From NCBI GenBank assembly GCA_003133225.1, contig PKWL01000137.1:19730-83729 (forward strand): 64,000 nucleotides of DNA, given 5' to 3'. Position numbers and translations under genes: made by a program. This stretch comes from Janthinobacterium sp. GTDB taxonomy: Bacteria > Pseudomonadota > Gammaproteobacteria > Burkholderiales > Burkholderiaceae_D. Shown here piece by piece: positions 31,871-41,705 of the stretch. The stretch's first letter is position 1, and every line of letters starts with the position of its first letter. Under the pieces are notes generated by a model. That model searched no databases and was not told the origin of the DNA. It worked only from the letters and a program-made list of their open reading frames with translations.

Positions 31871-33334
31871 GTGGGTAAAATCACCGGATTTATGGAATTC
31901 AAGCGTCAGGACGAGACCTATTTGCCGCCCCCTGTGCGCCTTAAGAACTACCAGGAATTTGTGCTGCACCTGAGCGACGAGCAAGCCACGCTCCAAGGCG
32001 CGCGCTGCATGGATTGCGGCATCCCGTTCTGCACTTCGGGTTGTCCAGTCAACAACGTGATCCCGGACTGGAATGACTTGGTGTACCGCGGAAACTACCG
32101 GGAAGCCTTGGAAATTTTGCATTCGACAAATAATTTTCCTGAGTTTACAGGCCGGGTCTGCCCCGCGCCATGCGAATCGGCTTGCACGCTGGGCATTAAT
32201 GAAGACCCGGTCGGCATCAAGTCGATCGAGCACAAGATCATCGACATGGGCTGGGAGCATGACTGGGTGGTGCCGCAGCCGGCATCCTTTAGCAGCGGCA
32301 AAAAAATCGCCATCGTCGGTTCCGGCCCGGCCGGCTTGGCGGCGGCGCAGCAACTGGCGCGCGCCGGCCATGCCGTGACCGTGTTTGAGAAAAGCGACCG
32401 CATTGGCGGCTTGTTGCGTTACGGCATCCCCGACTTCAAGATGGAAAAGTCGCATATTGACCGCCGCGTCGCGCAGATGGAAGCGGAGGGCGTCACCTTC
32501 CGCACCAGCGTCCTAGTTGGCAAGGATTTCCCTGCCAACGTCAACAACTGGGCCAAGGAAACCATTTTTCCGGAAGACTTGGAACAGGACTATGACGCCG
32601 TCATCCTCGCCGGCGGCGCCGAGCAGCCGCGCGATTTGCCGGTGCCCGGGCGCGAGTTGAAGGGCGTCTATTTTGCGATGGATTTCCTGCCGCTGCAAAA
32701 CAAGGTCAACGCGGGCGACAAGGTGAAAGATCAGATTAAGGCCGCCGGCAAGCATGTCGTGGTGATCGGCGGCGGTGATACCGGCTCAGATTGCGTAGGC
32801 ACCTCGAACCGACAGGGCGCCGCTTCCGTGGCCCAGTTCGAACTGATGCCGCAACCGCCGGAACGCGAAAACAAGGCGCTGGTTTGGCCATACTGGCCAA
32901 CCAAGCTGCGCACCTCGTCCTCGCACGAGGAAGGCTGCGAGCGCGACTGGGCGGTGGCGACCAAGCGCCTTGAAGGCAAGGGCGGCAAGGTGGAAAGGTT
33001 GATCGCCTGCCGCGTCGAATGGAAAGACGGCAAGATGGTCGAAGTGCCAAACTCGGAATTCGCGATGAAGGCGGACCTGGTCTTGCTGGCGATGGGCTTT
33101 GTCTCGCCGGTGCAGCAAGTGCTAGACGCATTTGGTGTCGACAAGGATGGCCGCGGCAACGCCAAGGCCAGCACGGACGGCGAGCTCTGCTATAAAACCT
33201 CGGCGCAGAAGGTATTTGCGGCCGGCGACATGCGGCGCGGCCAGTCGCTGGTGGTATGGGCCATCCGCGAGGGTCGCCAGTGTGCGCGCGCGGTCGACGA
33301 GTTCCTGATGGGAACGTCGCTCCTGCCGCGCTAA
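31871..33334 (+). CDS. gltD: Glutamate synthase (NADPH) small subunit
   Basis: The 487-residue beta subunit passes electrons from NADPH through FAD and iron-sulfur clusters to GltB. The N-terminal cysteine cluster ([15 protein letters not shown], then CPAPCESAC) binds [4Fe-4S] centres; the FAD site is [15 protein letters not shown] near residue 150 and the NADPH site [13 protein letters not shown] near residue 300. The C-terminal [16 protein letters not shown] motif closes the FAD domain. The start is a GTG with an AAGGA site. It follows gltB and the intergenic hairpin. Confidence 0.97.
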   Translation: MGKITGFMEFKRQDETYLPPPVRLKNYQEFVLHLSDEQATLQGARCMDCGIPFCTSGCPVNNVIPDWNDLVYRGNYREALEILHSTNNFPEFTGRVCPAPCESACTLGINEDPVGIKSIEHKIIDMGWEHDWVVPQPASFSSGKKIAIVGSGPAGLAAAQQLARAGHAVTVFEKSDRIGGLLRYGIPDFKMEKSHIDRRVAQMEAEGVTFRTSVLVGKDFPANVNNWAKETIFPEDLEQDYDAVILAGGAEQPRDLPVPGRELKGVYFAMDFLPLQNKVNAGDKVKDQIKAAGKHVVVIGGGDTGSDCVGTSNRQGAASVAQFELMPQPPERENKALVWPYWPTKLRTSSSHEEGCERDWAVATKRLEGKGGKVERLIACRVEWKDGKMVEVPNSEFAMKADLVLLAMGFVSPVQQVLDAFGVDKDGRGNAKASTDGELCYKTSAQKVFAAGDMRRGQSLVVWAIREGRQCARAVDEFLMGTSLLPR

Positions 33335-33391
33335 ATCGCGTACAGCTCGCCCTGCCCGGATGCCCAGCGCTGCGTGGCCATGGGCGCCCGT

Positions 33392-33429
33392 GGCAAGCCG
33401 GGGCGCGCATGGCAAGCCGGGGCGCGCAT
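33392..33429. repeat. Two-copy 19-bp tandem repeat
   Basis: GGCAAGCCGGGGCGCGCAT occurs twice head to tail (33392-33410 and 33411-33429), identical in both copies, in the 288-bp spacer between gltD and mlaF. Half of the unit occurs again just before it as GGGCGCCCGT. No function is apparent. Confidence 0.8.
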
Positions 33430-33622
33430 GGCCGCTAGGGCGCCACGACTGATGCCGTATGCGGCGGGCGTGCCCGCGCCGCGATTTACCCGATCGATGT
33501 TACAAAAAAATATCTGACTTTCGATTCATTAGTATTGTATGCTTCTCCCCTTCGCCTGCATTGGGGAAAAGGGCTGCCTGCAGCGATTAGCGTTTCTGCA
33601 TTACAATACGACATTAAAAATA

Positions 33623-34438
33623 ATGAGTCTCTGCGTGCCAAATCTTGTCGAAATCCGCGATCTGCACTTTGACTATGGTGAACGTCCGATCCTATCGGGC
33701 CTTCACATGGACTTCCCGCGCGGGAAAGTAGTGGCCGTCATGGGCGGTTCCGGCAGCGGCAAGACGACCGTGCTGCGCCTGATCGGGGGCCAGCTGGCCC
33801 CGAAGTCGGGTTCGGTCAATGTGGCAGGGCAGATCGTCCACACGCTCGACACGGAGGCGCTGTACCGCTTGCGCCGCAAGATGGGCATGCTGTTCCAGCA
33901 CGGCGCCCTATTTACTGATTTGACGGCCTTTGAAAATGTGGCCTTCCCCCTGCGCGAGCACACCGATTTGACGGAAGAGCTGATCCGCGACTTGGTGTTA
34001 ATCAAGCTGCAGGCCGTTGGCCTTCGCAATGCGGCTCAAATGAAGCCGGGAGAAATATCCGGCGGCATGGGGCGGCGCGTCGCGCTGGCGCGCGCCATCG
34101 CGCTCGACCCGGAGCTGATCATGTATGACGAGCCGTTTGCCGGGCTGGACCCGATCTCGATGGGGGTGGCCGCCAACCTGATCCGCAATCTGAACGATGC
34201 GCTCGGTTCCACCTCGATTTTGGTCTCGCACGATGTGCATGAATGCTTCGCGATCGCCGATTACGTGTATTTTCTGTCCGCCGGCACCATCGTCGCTAGC
34301 GGCACGCCGGCCGAAATGCTCGCTTCGAGCCATCCTTACGTCAAGCAGTTCGTCAACGCGGAGGCAGATGGGCCAGTGCCCTTCCATTATCCGGGCAAGT
34401 CCTTGGCCGAGGATCTGTGCCTGAGAGCGCCGCAATGA
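33623..34438 (+). CDS. mlaF: Phospholipid ABC transporter ATP-binding protein MlaF
   Basis: The ATPase of the MlaFEDB complex, which moves phospholipids between the inner membrane and periplasmic MlaC to keep outer-membrane asymmetry. The 271-residue product has Walker A GGSGSGKTT, the Mla-type signature SGGMGRRVALARAIA, Walker B LIMYDEPFAGLDP and the switch histidine in VSHD. The ATG at 33623 begins the conserved region; longer upstream readings are AT-rich non-coding DNA. Its stop overlaps the mlaE start (ATGA), the first of several couplings in this operon. Confidence 0.93.
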   Translation: MSLCVPNLVEIRDLHFDYGERPILSGLHMDFPRGKVVAVMGGSGSGKTTVLRLIGGQLAPKSGSVNVAGQIVHTLDTEALYRLRRKMGMLFQHGALFTDLTAFENVAFPLREHTDLTEELIRDLVLIKLQAVGLRNAAQMKPGEISGGMGRRVALARAIALDPELIMYDEPFAGLDPISMGVAANLIRNLNDALGSTSILVSHDVHECFAIADYVYFLSAGTIVASGTPAEMLASSHPYVKQFVNAEADGPVPFHYPGKSLAEDLCLRAPQ

Positions 34439-35220
34439 TGATCCAAGATGTCTGCGCTGCGATCGGCGCTTGGTTGCGCCATAGCCTGGCCAAACTAGGT
34501 TTTGCCACGCGCGCGTTTTTCACCGTCGTGCGCGCCTGCGCCAGCGCGCTGCGCCGGCCGCGCCTGGTGATTGCGCAATTGCACTTTGTTGGCAACTATT
34601 CGCTGTTGATTATTGCCATGTCCGGTCTGTTCGTCGGCATGGTGCTGGGGCTGTTGGGCTACTACACACTCACCAAATACGGCTCCGAACAAGCGCTTGG
34701 CATATTCGTTGCCCTGGCATTGACGCGCGAACTGGGGCCGGTGGTGACAGGGCTCTTGTTCGCCGGGCGTGCCGGCACCTCGTTGACCGCCGAAATCGGC
34801 TTGATGAAGGCCGGCGAGCAGTTGTCCGCCATGGAAATGATGGCGGTCAACCCGATTCAGCGGGTGCTGGCGCCGCGTTTTTTGGCCGGCGTCATCGCCT
34901 TGCCGGTGCTGGCGACGATTTTTACCGCGGTTGGCATCATGGGCGGATATCTGGTCGGCGTGCAGCTGATCGGCGTCGATGAAGGCGCGTTCTGGTCGCA
35001 AATGCAAAGCGGCGTCGATGTCTGGAAGGATATCTTGGGCGGCGTGCTCAAGAGTCTGGTGTTCGGTATCGCCGCCACCTTTATCGCGCTGTTCCAAGGT
35101 TATCAGGCCGAACCGACGCCGGACGACGTGTCGCGTGCCACCACGCGCACGGTCGTCATCTCATCGTTGACGATCTTGTGGCTCGACTTTATGATGACGG
35201 CGCTGATGTTCAGTAAGTAA
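34435..35220 (+). CDS. mlaE: Phospholipid ABC transporter permease MlaE
   Basis: The inner-membrane permease of the Mla system. The 261 residues hold five or six hydrophobic segments and the MlaE/permease pattern GLFVGMVLGLLGYYTL, then ALTRELGPVVTGLLFAGRAGTSLTAEIG and a late GIAATFIALFQGYQA. The ATG at 34435 overlaps the mlaF stop; a second ATG follows directly. mlaD starts 52 bp downstream. Confidence 0.94.
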   Translation: MMIQDVCAAIGAWLRHSLAKLGFATRAFFTVVRACASALRRPRLVIAQLHFVGNYSLLIIAMSGLFVGMVLGLLGYYTLTKYGSEQALGIFVALALTRELGPVVTGLLFAGRAGTSLTAEIGLMKAGEQLSAMEMMAVNPIQRVLAPRFLAGVIALPVLATIFTAVGIMGGYLVGVQLIGVDEGAFWSQMQSGVDVWKDILGGVLKSLVFGIAATFIALFQGYQAEPTPDDVSRATTRTVVISSLTILWLDFMMTALMFSK

Positions 35221-35272
35221 AACTAGGGCGCCGCAAGCGCCCTGCCAGCAAAAAATTAATTGGGAACGACTC

Positions 35273-35746
35273 ATGGAACGTAAATCATTGGATGTCTGGG
35301 TAGGCCTATTTGTCGTGCTGGGCATGGCCGCGCTCTTGTTCCTGGCGCTAAAAGCCGGTAACATGACGGCCCTCTCGTTTGCCAAGACCTATGCCATTAG
35401 CGCCAAATTCGACAATATTGGCGGCCTCAAACCGCAAGCCCCGGCCAAGGCCGCCGGGGTCGTGGTCGGCCGCGTGGCGGACATCAAGTTTGATGACAAG
35501 ACCTACCAGGCCCTCGTCACATTAGATATCCAGGCCGGATACAAATTTCCGAAAGACAGTTCGGCCAAGATCTTGACCGCGGGCCTGTTGGGCGAACAAT
35601 ATGTCGGCATCGAAGCGGGCGGCGACACGAATAATCTGGTCGCCGGAGACAAAATCAATAGAACCCAATCGGCCACCGTGCTAGAAGACCTGATCAACCA
35701 GTTCATCTACAGCAAAGCGGCCGCAGGAAAGGACAGCAGCAAATGA
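35273..35746 (+). CDS. mlaD: MCE-domain substrate-binding protein MlaD
   Basis: A 157-residue protein with one N-terminal membrane anchor (LDVWVGLFVVLGMAALLFLAL) and one periplasmic MCE domain (about residues 38-120; GLKPQAPAKAAGVVVGRV, then LLGEQYVGIEAGG). In E. coli MlaD forms a hexameric ring on the MlaFE complex and binds phospholipid. Its stop overlaps the start of mlaA by the ATGA sequence at 35743-35746. Confidence 0.94.
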   Translation: MERKSLDVWVGLFVVLGMAALLFLALKAGNMTALSFAKTYAISAKFDNIGGLKPQAPAKAAGVVVGRVADIKFDDKTYQALVTLDIQAGYKFPKDSSAKILTAGLLGEQYVGIEAGGDTNNLVAGDKINRTQSATVLEDLINQFIYSKAAAGKDSSK

Positions 35747-36606
35747 GCGAATCGACCCCCTTCCCAGTGATGCCATGGCGCCGCCCGGGTCTGGCCCTCT
35801 TAATTAGCGCAGCGCTGGCCGGGTGCGCCACCTCGCCCAATCCAAAGGATCCGTTCGAGAACTTTAATCGCGCCATGTTTACCTTCAATGACACGGTCGA
35901 TCAGGCCGCGCTCAAGCCTGCCGCCACAGCCTACAAGAAAGTGCTGCCCTCGTTCGTGCAAACGGGCGTAGGTAATTTCTTTGGCAACCTGGCCGATGTC
36001 TGGACCGCCGTCAACAACATGCTACAAGGCAAGGGCGCGGACGGCTTCTCGGATGTCACCCGTGTGGCGCTCAATTCCACCTTCGGCATTCTGGGTTTGT
36101 TCGACATCGCGTCCGAAGCGGGCTTGCAAAAGCACAATAAGGACTTTGGCATGACTTTGGGTTACTGGGGAGTCGAGGCCGGTCCTTACCTGATGCTGCC
36201 ACTGCTGGGGCCGTCCACGTTGCGCGACACGACGGCCTTGCCGCTGGACTTCTACGGCGATCTCTGGAGCTACAAATATCCCGTATACCTACGCAATATT
36301 GGCACGGCGGTGCGCGCTGTTGACAAGCGTGCGGCCCTGCTGGACGCGTCGAACTTGATGGAGGATGCGGCCCTGGACCGTTACGATTTTGTGCGCGACA
36401 GCTACCTGCAACGGCGCGAGAGCCGGATCTTCGATGGTGAGGCGGGTTCGCGCGACCGAAAAAAAGACTCCGCTCCAAAACCGGCGACGGAGGAGCCTGA
36501 CGTGAAAAAACCGGACGCGGGCGTGATCGAGGCCCCGCTGTCTTCCGCTTCCGCATCTCAAGAATTATCCGTGGATACGCCTGCTGCGACCGACGCCGGC
36601 CAGTGA
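35743..36606 (+). CDS. mlaA: Outer-membrane lipoprotein MlaA (VacJ)
   Basis: The outer-membrane part of the Mla pathway, which removes mislocalised phospholipid from the outer leaflet with porins and hands it to MlaC. The 287 residues carry a signal peptide with lipobox LAGC (Cys near residue 28), then DPFENFNRAMFTFNDTVDQ, typical of VacJ, and GPYLMLPLLGPSTLRD. The last 70 residues are a charged, Pro/Ala-rich tail beyond the conserved domain. In E. coli mlaA lies elsewhere; here it sits inside the operon, as in many betaproteobacteria. Confidence 0.93.
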   Translation: MSESTPFPVMPWRRPGLALLISAALAGCATSPNPKDPFENFNRAMFTFNDTVDQAALKPAATAYKKVLPSFVQTGVGNFFGNLADVWTAVNNMLQGKGADGFSDVTRVALNSTFGILGLFDIASEAGLQKHNKDFGMTLGYWGVEAGPYLMLPLLGPSTLRDTTALPLDFYGDLWSYKYPVYLRNIGTAVRAVDKRAALLDASNLMEDAALDRYDFVRDSYLQRRESRIFDGEAGSRDRKKDSAPKPATEEPDVKKPDAGVIEAPLSSASASQELSVDTPAATDAGQ

Positions 36607-36638
36607 TCCGTAACACCACACACCTAGGTGAACCCAAT

Positions 36639-37286
36639 ATGAAACTACGCAAACAATTAATGACTTTAGCCACCGTGGCGTTTCTTGCCTTTGGCGCCAC
36701 CGCGTCCGCCGCGGCCACGGAAGCGCCGGACGCGCTCGTCAAACGCATCAGCCAGGAAGTAATCGACACGGCCAAGAACGACAAAGGGATCCAGGCCGGC
36801 AACCCGAAACGGGTGCTAGAGCTGGTCGAAACCAAGATCTTGCCGTACGTCGATTTCCAGCGCATGACGGCCCTGGCGGCTGGCCATTACTGGCGCGATG
36901 CCACGCCGGAACAGCAAAAACTGCTGGCCAACGAGTTCCGCAAGCTGCTCGTATTTACCTACGCCGGCGCTCTGTCCCAGATCAAGAATGAAACGGTGGA
37001 ATTCAAGCCGCTGCGTGCCGATCCGTCCGACACCGAAGTGGAGGTGCGGTCGCAGGTGAATATGGCGCGCGGCGAGCCCGTGCCTTTGAACTACCGCGTG
37101 GCGAAATCGGCGGCGGGTTGGAAAATCTACGACATCAACGTGCTCGGCGCTTGGCTGGTGGAAACCTACAAAGGCAACTTCGCAAATGAAATTAGCAGGT
37201 CGGGGATCGATGGCTTGATCAAGACCCTGACAGAGAAGAACAAAACCCTGGCCAACAAACCCATCAAGGCTGCGTCGTCCAATTAA
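36639..37286 (+). CDS. mlaC: Periplasmic phospholipid carrier MlaC
   Basis: A periplasmic shuttle for phospholipid between MlaA and MlaFEDB. The 215-residue product starts with a cleavable signal peptide (KLRKQLMTLATVAFLAFGATASA) and has the family features TLLPYVDF-like ILPYVDFQRMTALAAGHYWR, FRKLLVFTYAGAL and VLGAWLVETYKGNF. The ATG at 36639 with an AGGTGA site is preferred over a GTG at 36603 that overlaps mlaA. mlaB follows after 16 bp. Confidence 0.92.
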   Translation: MKLRKQLMTLATVAFLAFGATASAAATEAPDALVKRISQEVIDTAKNDKGIQAGNPKRVLELVETKILPYVDFQRMTALAAGHYWRDATPEQQKLLANEFRKLLVFTYAGALSQIKNETVEFKPLRADPSDTEVEVRSQVNMARGEPVPLNYRVAKSAAGWKIYDINVLGAWLVETYKGNFANEISRSGIDGLIKTLTEKNKTLANKPIKAASSN

Positions 37287-37302
37287 TCAAGGCCAAATCG
37301 CC

Positions 37303-37623
37303 ATGCTAGACCCTCTCGACACCGTGCAATCATTGACCTCATTGACCGTGCAAAACGCCAAGTCGGCGCTGGAACAGGGCTTGTCTGCCATTCGATCCGG
37401 CCAAAGCGCGTTTGATCTGCAGAACTTGACGGCGGTCGATTCGGCTGCCGTGTCCGTCCTGTTGGCATGGCGGCGGGCGGCGCAGGACGCTGGCGTGACC
37501 TTGAAACTGAAGAATTTGCCGTCAAATTTGCAAAGTCTCGCCAAGCTGTACGGCGTGTGCGAACTCCTGTTCGACGCGCCGCCAGCCTCGACCGGCAGCG
37601 TCATTGACCCTGTTTCACATTAG
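37303..37623 (+). CDS. mlaB: STAS-domain protein MlaB
   Basis: A 106-residue STAS-domain protein, the cytoplasmic partner that stabilises MlaF in the Mla complex. The core is FDLQNLTAVDSAAVSVLLAWRRAAQDAG, with the serine and aspartate of the STAS loop, followed by LKLKNLPSNLQSLAKLYGV. It is the last gene of the mla operon, 16 bp after mlaC; the next gene starts 170 bp on. Confidence 0.88.
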   Translation: MLDPLDTVQSLTSLTVQNAKSALEQGLSAIRSGQSAFDLQNLTAVDSAAVSVLLAWRRAAQDAGVTLKLKNLPSNLQSLAKLYGVCELLFDAPPASTGSVIDPVSH

Positions 37624-37792
37624 CGCGCGCGGCGCCGTGCCCCGGTCGCCGCCTTCGGCCCTCTCGGCCGGACCGATTTTCCCCTATAATTGAACGCTTG
37701 GCCCGTGCGGGCCTTGGCCGTTCACCCCTATTTCCCGGCCAGTGCCATCTTGGCGCCGCGCCGCACTCGCAGCGCATCACCGCAAAGCAAGC

Positions 37793-38707
37793 ATGACAGC
37801 AATCCAAATTACGAATGTCGAGAAAAGCTACAAGTCGCTCAAGGCCCTGAGCGGGGTGTCGCTGTCGATCGAGGAAGGCGAGTTTTTCGGCCTGTTAGGG
37901 CCGAACGGCGCCGGCAAGACCACTTTGATCTCGATCATCGCCGGGCTGATTCGGCCCGATGCCGGCACCGTCACTGTGAATGGCCACGATGTCGTCGGCG
38001 ATTTCCGGGCGGCCCGCAAGCAGCTCGGCGTGGTGCCGCAGGAACTGGTGTTTGACCCTTTCTTTACGGTGCGCGAGACGCTGCGCCTGCAATCGGGTTA
38101 TTTCGGCCTCGCCAATAACGACCGCTGGATTGATGAGGTGATGGACAACCTCGACCTGACCGGCAAGGCCGACGTCAACATGCGCGCGCTGTCGGGCGGC
38201 ATGAAGCGGCGCGTGCTGGTGGCGCAAGCTTTGGTGCACAAGCCGCCCGTGATCGTGCTCGACGAGCCGACCGCCGGTGTCGACGTCGAGCTGCGTCAGA
38301 CCTTGTGGAAGTTCATCGCGCGCCTGAACCGTGAAGGCCATACCGTGGTGCTGACCACCCATTACCTGGAAGAGGCGCAGGCCATGTGTCAGCGAGTCGC
38401 CATGCTCAAAAGCGGCAAGGTGGTTGCGCTCGATACGATGTCAAAGTTGATCCGCCGCATTTCGGGCTCGCAACTGGTGGTGCACTTGAAGAGCCCCGGC
38501 CTGCCGCCGGATCTGCGCCAGCTGGTGATTCATTCCCACGAAGAACAACCGGACAACAAGTTCAGCCTGCGCATCAACGAGTACGCCGAAGTGGAAAAAA
38601 TACTGATGCGCCTGCGCGAGAGCGGCGCCGTGATCGACGAGATGCAATTGCAGCAAGCCGATCTAGAAGACATCTTCCTGCAGATCATGGACAAGGAGAG
38701 CGTATGA
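37793..38707 (+). CDS. ABC transporter ATP-binding protein (YadG-like)
   Basis: A 304-residue ABC-2 type ATPase: Walker A GPNGAGKTT, signature LSGGMKRRVLVAQAL, Walker B VIVLDEPTAGVD and switch HY after LTT. The C-terminal 90 residues after the nucleotide-binding domain are typical of the YadG/drug-exporter branch. The ATG at 37793 begins the conserved domain; upstream sequence in frame is Arg/Pro-rich. The stop overlaps the permease start (ATGA at 38704), so the pair makes one exporter. The substrate is unknown. Confidence 0.9.
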   Translation: MTAIQITNVEKSYKSLKALSGVSLSIEEGEFFGLLGPNGAGKTTLISIIAGLIRPDAGTVTVNGHDVVGDFRAARKQLGVVPQELVFDPFFTVRETLRLQSGYFGLANNDRWIDEVMDNLDLTGKADVNMRALSGGMKRRVLVAQALVHKPPVIVLDEPTAGVDVELRQTLWKFIARLNREGHTVVLTTHYLEEAQAMCQRVAMLKSGKVVALDTMSKLIRRISGSQLVVHLKSPGLPPDLRQLVIHSHEEQPDNKFSLRINEYAEVEKILMRLRESGAVIDEMQLQQADLEDIFLQIMDKESV

Positions 38708-39465
38708 TTTCCACCGGTTTTAGGACCCTCGTCTACAAGGAGAATTTGCGTTTTTGGAAGGTGGCGACCCAGACCGTAGCCGCGCCCATCCTGACCGCGA
38801 TGCTGTACCTGCTCATTTTTGGCCACGTCCTGGAAACCCGGGTGCAGGTGTATCCGGGCGTGCGCTACACGGCCTTCCTGATCCCTGGCCTGGTGATGAT
38901 GAGTGTGCTGCAAAACGCCTTCGCCAACTCGTCCTCCTCCTTGATCCAGTCCAAGATCACTGGCAACTTGGTGTTCGTCTTGCTAACGCCCCTGTCGCAC
39001 TGGGAGATCTTCTCAGCTTATGTGCTCGCCGCGGTGGTGCGCGGCATCGCCGTCGGCGCCGGCGTCTTCGCGATCACGGCCTGGTTCGCCGATCTGTCCT
39101 TCGTCGCACCGCTCTGGATCGCGGTCTTCGCCGTCCTCGGTGCCGCCATGCTTGGCACCATGGGTCTGCTGGCCGGCATTTGGGCCGAAAAATTCGACCA
39201 GCTGGCGGCTTTCCAGAATTTTGTCATCATGCCCGCCACCTTCCTCTCGGGCGTGTTTTATTCGATTCACTCGCTGCCGCCATTGTGGCAAACTGTGTCG
39301 CACCTGAACCCTTTTTTTTATATGATTGATGGCTTCCGTTACGGCTTTTTCGGCAGATCGGACGTCAATCCCATGCTGAGCCTGGCGATAGTGGGCAGCT
39401 TCCTGCTCGTGCTGGCCCTATTTTCGATTCACCTGTTAAAAAGCGGTTACCGTTTGCGCCCCTGA
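38704..39465 (+). CDS. ABC-2 type transporter permease (YadH-like)
   Basis: A 253-residue integral membrane protein with six predicted helices and the ABC-2 permease motif in GVFYSIHSLPPLWQTVSHLNPF near the C-terminus. It is translationally coupled to the ATPase gene. The pair lies between mla and ibaG-murA, the same neighbourhood seen around yadGH-like genes in many betaproteobacteria, hinting at an envelope substrate. The sequence does not identify what is exported. Confidence 0.9.
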   Translation: MISTGFRTLVYKENLRFWKVATQTVAAPILTAMLYLLIFGHVLETRVQVYPGVRYTAFLIPGLVMMSVLQNAFANSSSSLIQSKITGNLVFVLLTPLSHWEIFSAYVLAAVVRGIAVGAGVFAITAWFADLSFVAPLWIAVFAVLGAAMLGTMGLLAGIWAEKFDQLAAFQNFVIMPATFLSGVFYSIHSLPPLWQTVSHLNPFFYMIDGFRYGFFGRSDVNPMLSLAIVGSFLLVLALFSIHLLKSGYRLRP

Positions 39466-39508
39466 GCGGACCCATTCCCCACCTTCATTACGCACCAAGG
39501 AAAACATC

Positions 39509-39745
39509 GTGTCGACCACAGCAGAATTAATTCACGGCTATCTCGCCGCCGGACTCGAGTGCACCCACCTCGAAGTGGAAGGCGACGGCCAGCATTTCAG
39601 CGCCCTCATCGTCTCGCCCGCATTCGCCGGCAAGCGCGCGATCCAGCGCCATCAACTGGTTTATGCTGCGCTAGGTGAGCGCATGCGCGAAGAGATTCAC
39701 GCACTGTCGATGAAAACCCTCACTCCTGAAGAATATCAAGGATAA
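39509..39745 (+). CDS. ibaG: BolA-family protein IbaG
   Basis: A 78-residue BolA-family protein of the IbaG/YrbA branch: helix, beta strands with the conserved histidine in GDGQHFSALIVS, and the RIQRHQLVY-like AIQRHQLVYAALGERM helix. BolA proteins bind monothiol glutaredoxins and [2Fe-2S] clusters; grxD is at 19.2 kb. IbaG genes are commonly next to murA, as here (6-bp gap). The start is a GTG with an AAGGA site. Confidence 0.9.
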   Translation: MSTTAELIHGYLAAGLECTHLEVEGDGQHFSALIVSPAFAGKRAIQRHQLVYAALGERMREEIHALSMKTLTPEEYQG

Positions 39746-39751
39746 GCGCGC

Positions 39752-41002
39752 ATGGATAAGCTTCGCATACAAGGCGGACAGCGTTTGTCCGGCGACATCG
39801 CCATCTCGGGCGCCAAAAACGCTGCCCTGCCGATCCTGTGCGCGGGCCTGCTCACGGCCGGCGAGCTGGAGCTGTCGAACGTGCCGCACCTGCACGACGT
39901 GACGACCATGCTCAAATTGCTGCGCCAGACCGGTTTGCAGGCGAGCCAGGACGGTGACCGCGTGCTGCTTGGCGGGAGTGCCATTACGCGCCTGGAAGCG
40001 CCTTATGAACTGGTAAAAACCATGCGCGCATCGATCCTGGTGCTAGGTCCCCTGCTGGCGCGCTTCGGTGCGGCCAAGGTTTCGCTTCCGGGTGGCTGCG
40101 CCATCGGCTCGCGTCCGGTCGATCAGCACATCAAGGGCCTGCAGGCGCTGGGCGCCGAAATCTCGATTGAGGCCGGCTATATCTACGCCAAGGCCAAAAG
40201 GCTGAAGGGCAGTCGCATCCTGACCGACATGATCACCGTGACTGGCACTGAAAACCTGCTGATGGCGGCCACCCTGGCCGATGGCGAAACGATCCTGGAA
40301 AATGCAGCGCGCGAGCCGGAAGTGACCGACCTGGCCAATCTGCTGGTGGCGATGGGCGCGCAGATTGGCGGCATCGGCAGCGACCGCTTGGTGGTGCAAG
40401 GAGTGGCGGCGCTGCATGGTGCGCAGCATGCGGTGATTGCCGACCGCATCGAGACCGGCACTTTTTTGTGTGCGGTGGCGGCGGCCGGCGGCGACATTAC
40501 CCTGACCAACACGCGTACCGACATTCTCGACGCGGCCCTCGACAAGCTGCGCGCGATGGGCCTGACGATGACGTTCGGCCCCGACTGGATCCGCGCGCAG
40601 ATGTCGGCGCGCCCAACGCCAGTTAGCTTTCGCACCACCGAATACCCAGGCTTTCCGACCGATATGCAAGCTCAGTTTATGGCGGTCAACAGCATTGCCA
40701 ATGGCGCCAGCCGCGTCACCGAAACAATTTTCGAGAACCGCTTCATGCATGTACAGGAGCTAAACCGCCTGGGTGCGGCGATCTCGATCGAAGGCAATAC
40801 TGCGGTCATCGCCGGCGTCACGCGACTGCACGGCGCGCCCGTAATGGCCACCGATTTGCGCGCATCGGCCTCGCTCGTGATCGCCGCCTTGGCCGCGGAG
40901 GGAGAAACCTTGATCGACCGCATCTACCACCTTGACCGCGGCTATGACCGCATGGAAGTGAAGCTTTCGGCAGTTGACGCCAACGTTCAACGCATCAATT
41001 AA
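39752..41002 (+). CDS. murA: UDP-N-acetylglucosamine 1-carboxyvinyltransferase MurA
   Basis: The first committed step of peptidoglycan synthesis: transfer of enolpyruvate from PEP to UDP-GlcNAc. The 416-residue product shows the N-terminal [13 protein letters not shown] motif, the active-site cysteine at residue 116 in [13 protein letters not shown] (the fosfomycin target; it is Cys, not the Asp of resistant types), and the C-terminal [15 protein letters not shown]. It starts 6 bp after ibaG and ends 5 bp before hisG. Confidence 0.96.
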   Translation: MDKLRIQGGQRLSGDIAISGAKNAALPILCAGLLTAGELELSNVPHLHDVTTMLKLLRQTGLQASQDGDRVLLGGSAITRLEAPYELVKTMRASILVLGPLLARFGAAKVSLPGGCAIGSRPVDQHIKGLQALGAEISIEAGYIYAKAKRLKGSRILTDMITVTGTENLLMAATLADGETILENAAREPEVTDLANLLVAMGAQIGGIGSDRLVVQGVAALHGAQHAVIADRIETGTFLCAVAAAGGDITLTNTRTDILDAALDKLRAMGLTMTFGPDWIRAQMSARPTPVSFRTTEYPGFPTDMQAQFMAVNSIANGASRVTETIFENRFMHVQELNRLGAAISIEGNTAVIAGVTRLHGAPVMATDLRASASLVIAALAAEGETLIDRIYHLDRGYDRMEVKLSAVDANVQRIN

Positions 41003-41007
41003 GAAGA

Positions 41008-41688
41008 ATGACCATGATTGTACAAAACAACGGCGCCAATTCGCAGCTGATCCTGGCGCTATCGAAAGGCCGCATTTTTGAAGACACCCTGCCGCTGCTG
41101 GAAGCGGCCGGCATCACGGTACTTGAGAACCCTGAAACTTCGCGCAAGCTGATATTGGCGACCAACGATCCGAACCTGCGCGTGATTATCGTGCGCGCCA
41201 CCGATGTCCCGACCTATGTCCAGTACGGCGCGGCCGACTTCGGCGTGGCCGGCAAGGACGTGTTGCTAGAACATGGCGGCGAAGGGCTGTACCAGCCGAT
41301 CGACCTCAATATCGCGCAGTGTCGCATGTCGGTTGCGGTGCAGGCCGGTTTCGACTATGAGACGGCGGTACGGCAAGGCGCGCGCCTGCGCGTGGCCACT
41401 AAATTTGTGCAGACTGCGCGCGAGCATTTCGCGGCCAAAGGCGTGCACGTCGACTTGATCAAATTGTACGGTTCGATGGAACTTGCGCCCCTCGTCGGGC
41501 TGTCCGACGCCATCGTCGATCTGGTTAGCACCGGCAGCACGCTGCGCGCCAACAACCTGGTGGAAGTCGAGCAGATCATGGAAATATCGTCCCGCCTGGT
41601 GGTTAATCAGGCCGCGCTGAAACTGAAACGGGAACGGCTGCAGCCGATCCTCGAAGCCTTTGAACGTGCGTCAAAAACCCAACCTTAG
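41008..41688 (+). CDS. hisG: ATP phosphoribosyltransferase, short form HisG
   Basis: The first enzyme of histidine synthesis, joining ATP and PRPP. At 226 residues it is the short form, lacking the C-terminal regulatory domain of long HisG, so it should need HisZ as regulatory partner; hisZ is not in the window. Motifs are [35 protein letters not shown] and the active-site [13 protein letters not shown]. It starts 5 bp after murA and is the first of nine his genes on this strand. Confidence 0.95.
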   Translation: MTMIVQNNGANSQLILALSKGRIFEDTLPLLEAAGITVLENPETSRKLILATNDPNLRVIIVRATDVPTYVQYGAADFGVAGKDVLLEHGGEGLYQPIDLNIAQCRMSVAVQAGFDYETAVRQGARLRVATKFVQTAREHFAAKGVHVDLIKLYGSMELAPLVGLSDAIVDLVSTGSTLRANNLVEVEQIMEISSRLVVNQAALKLKRERLQPILEAFERASKTQP

Positions 41689-41705
41689 TCTGCCGGAAAA
41701 TCAAC

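Noticed and set aside
33539..33622. Longer start for MlaF
   Set aside because: The upstream reading is AT-rich leader sequence; the conserved ABC domain begins soon after the ATG at 33623.
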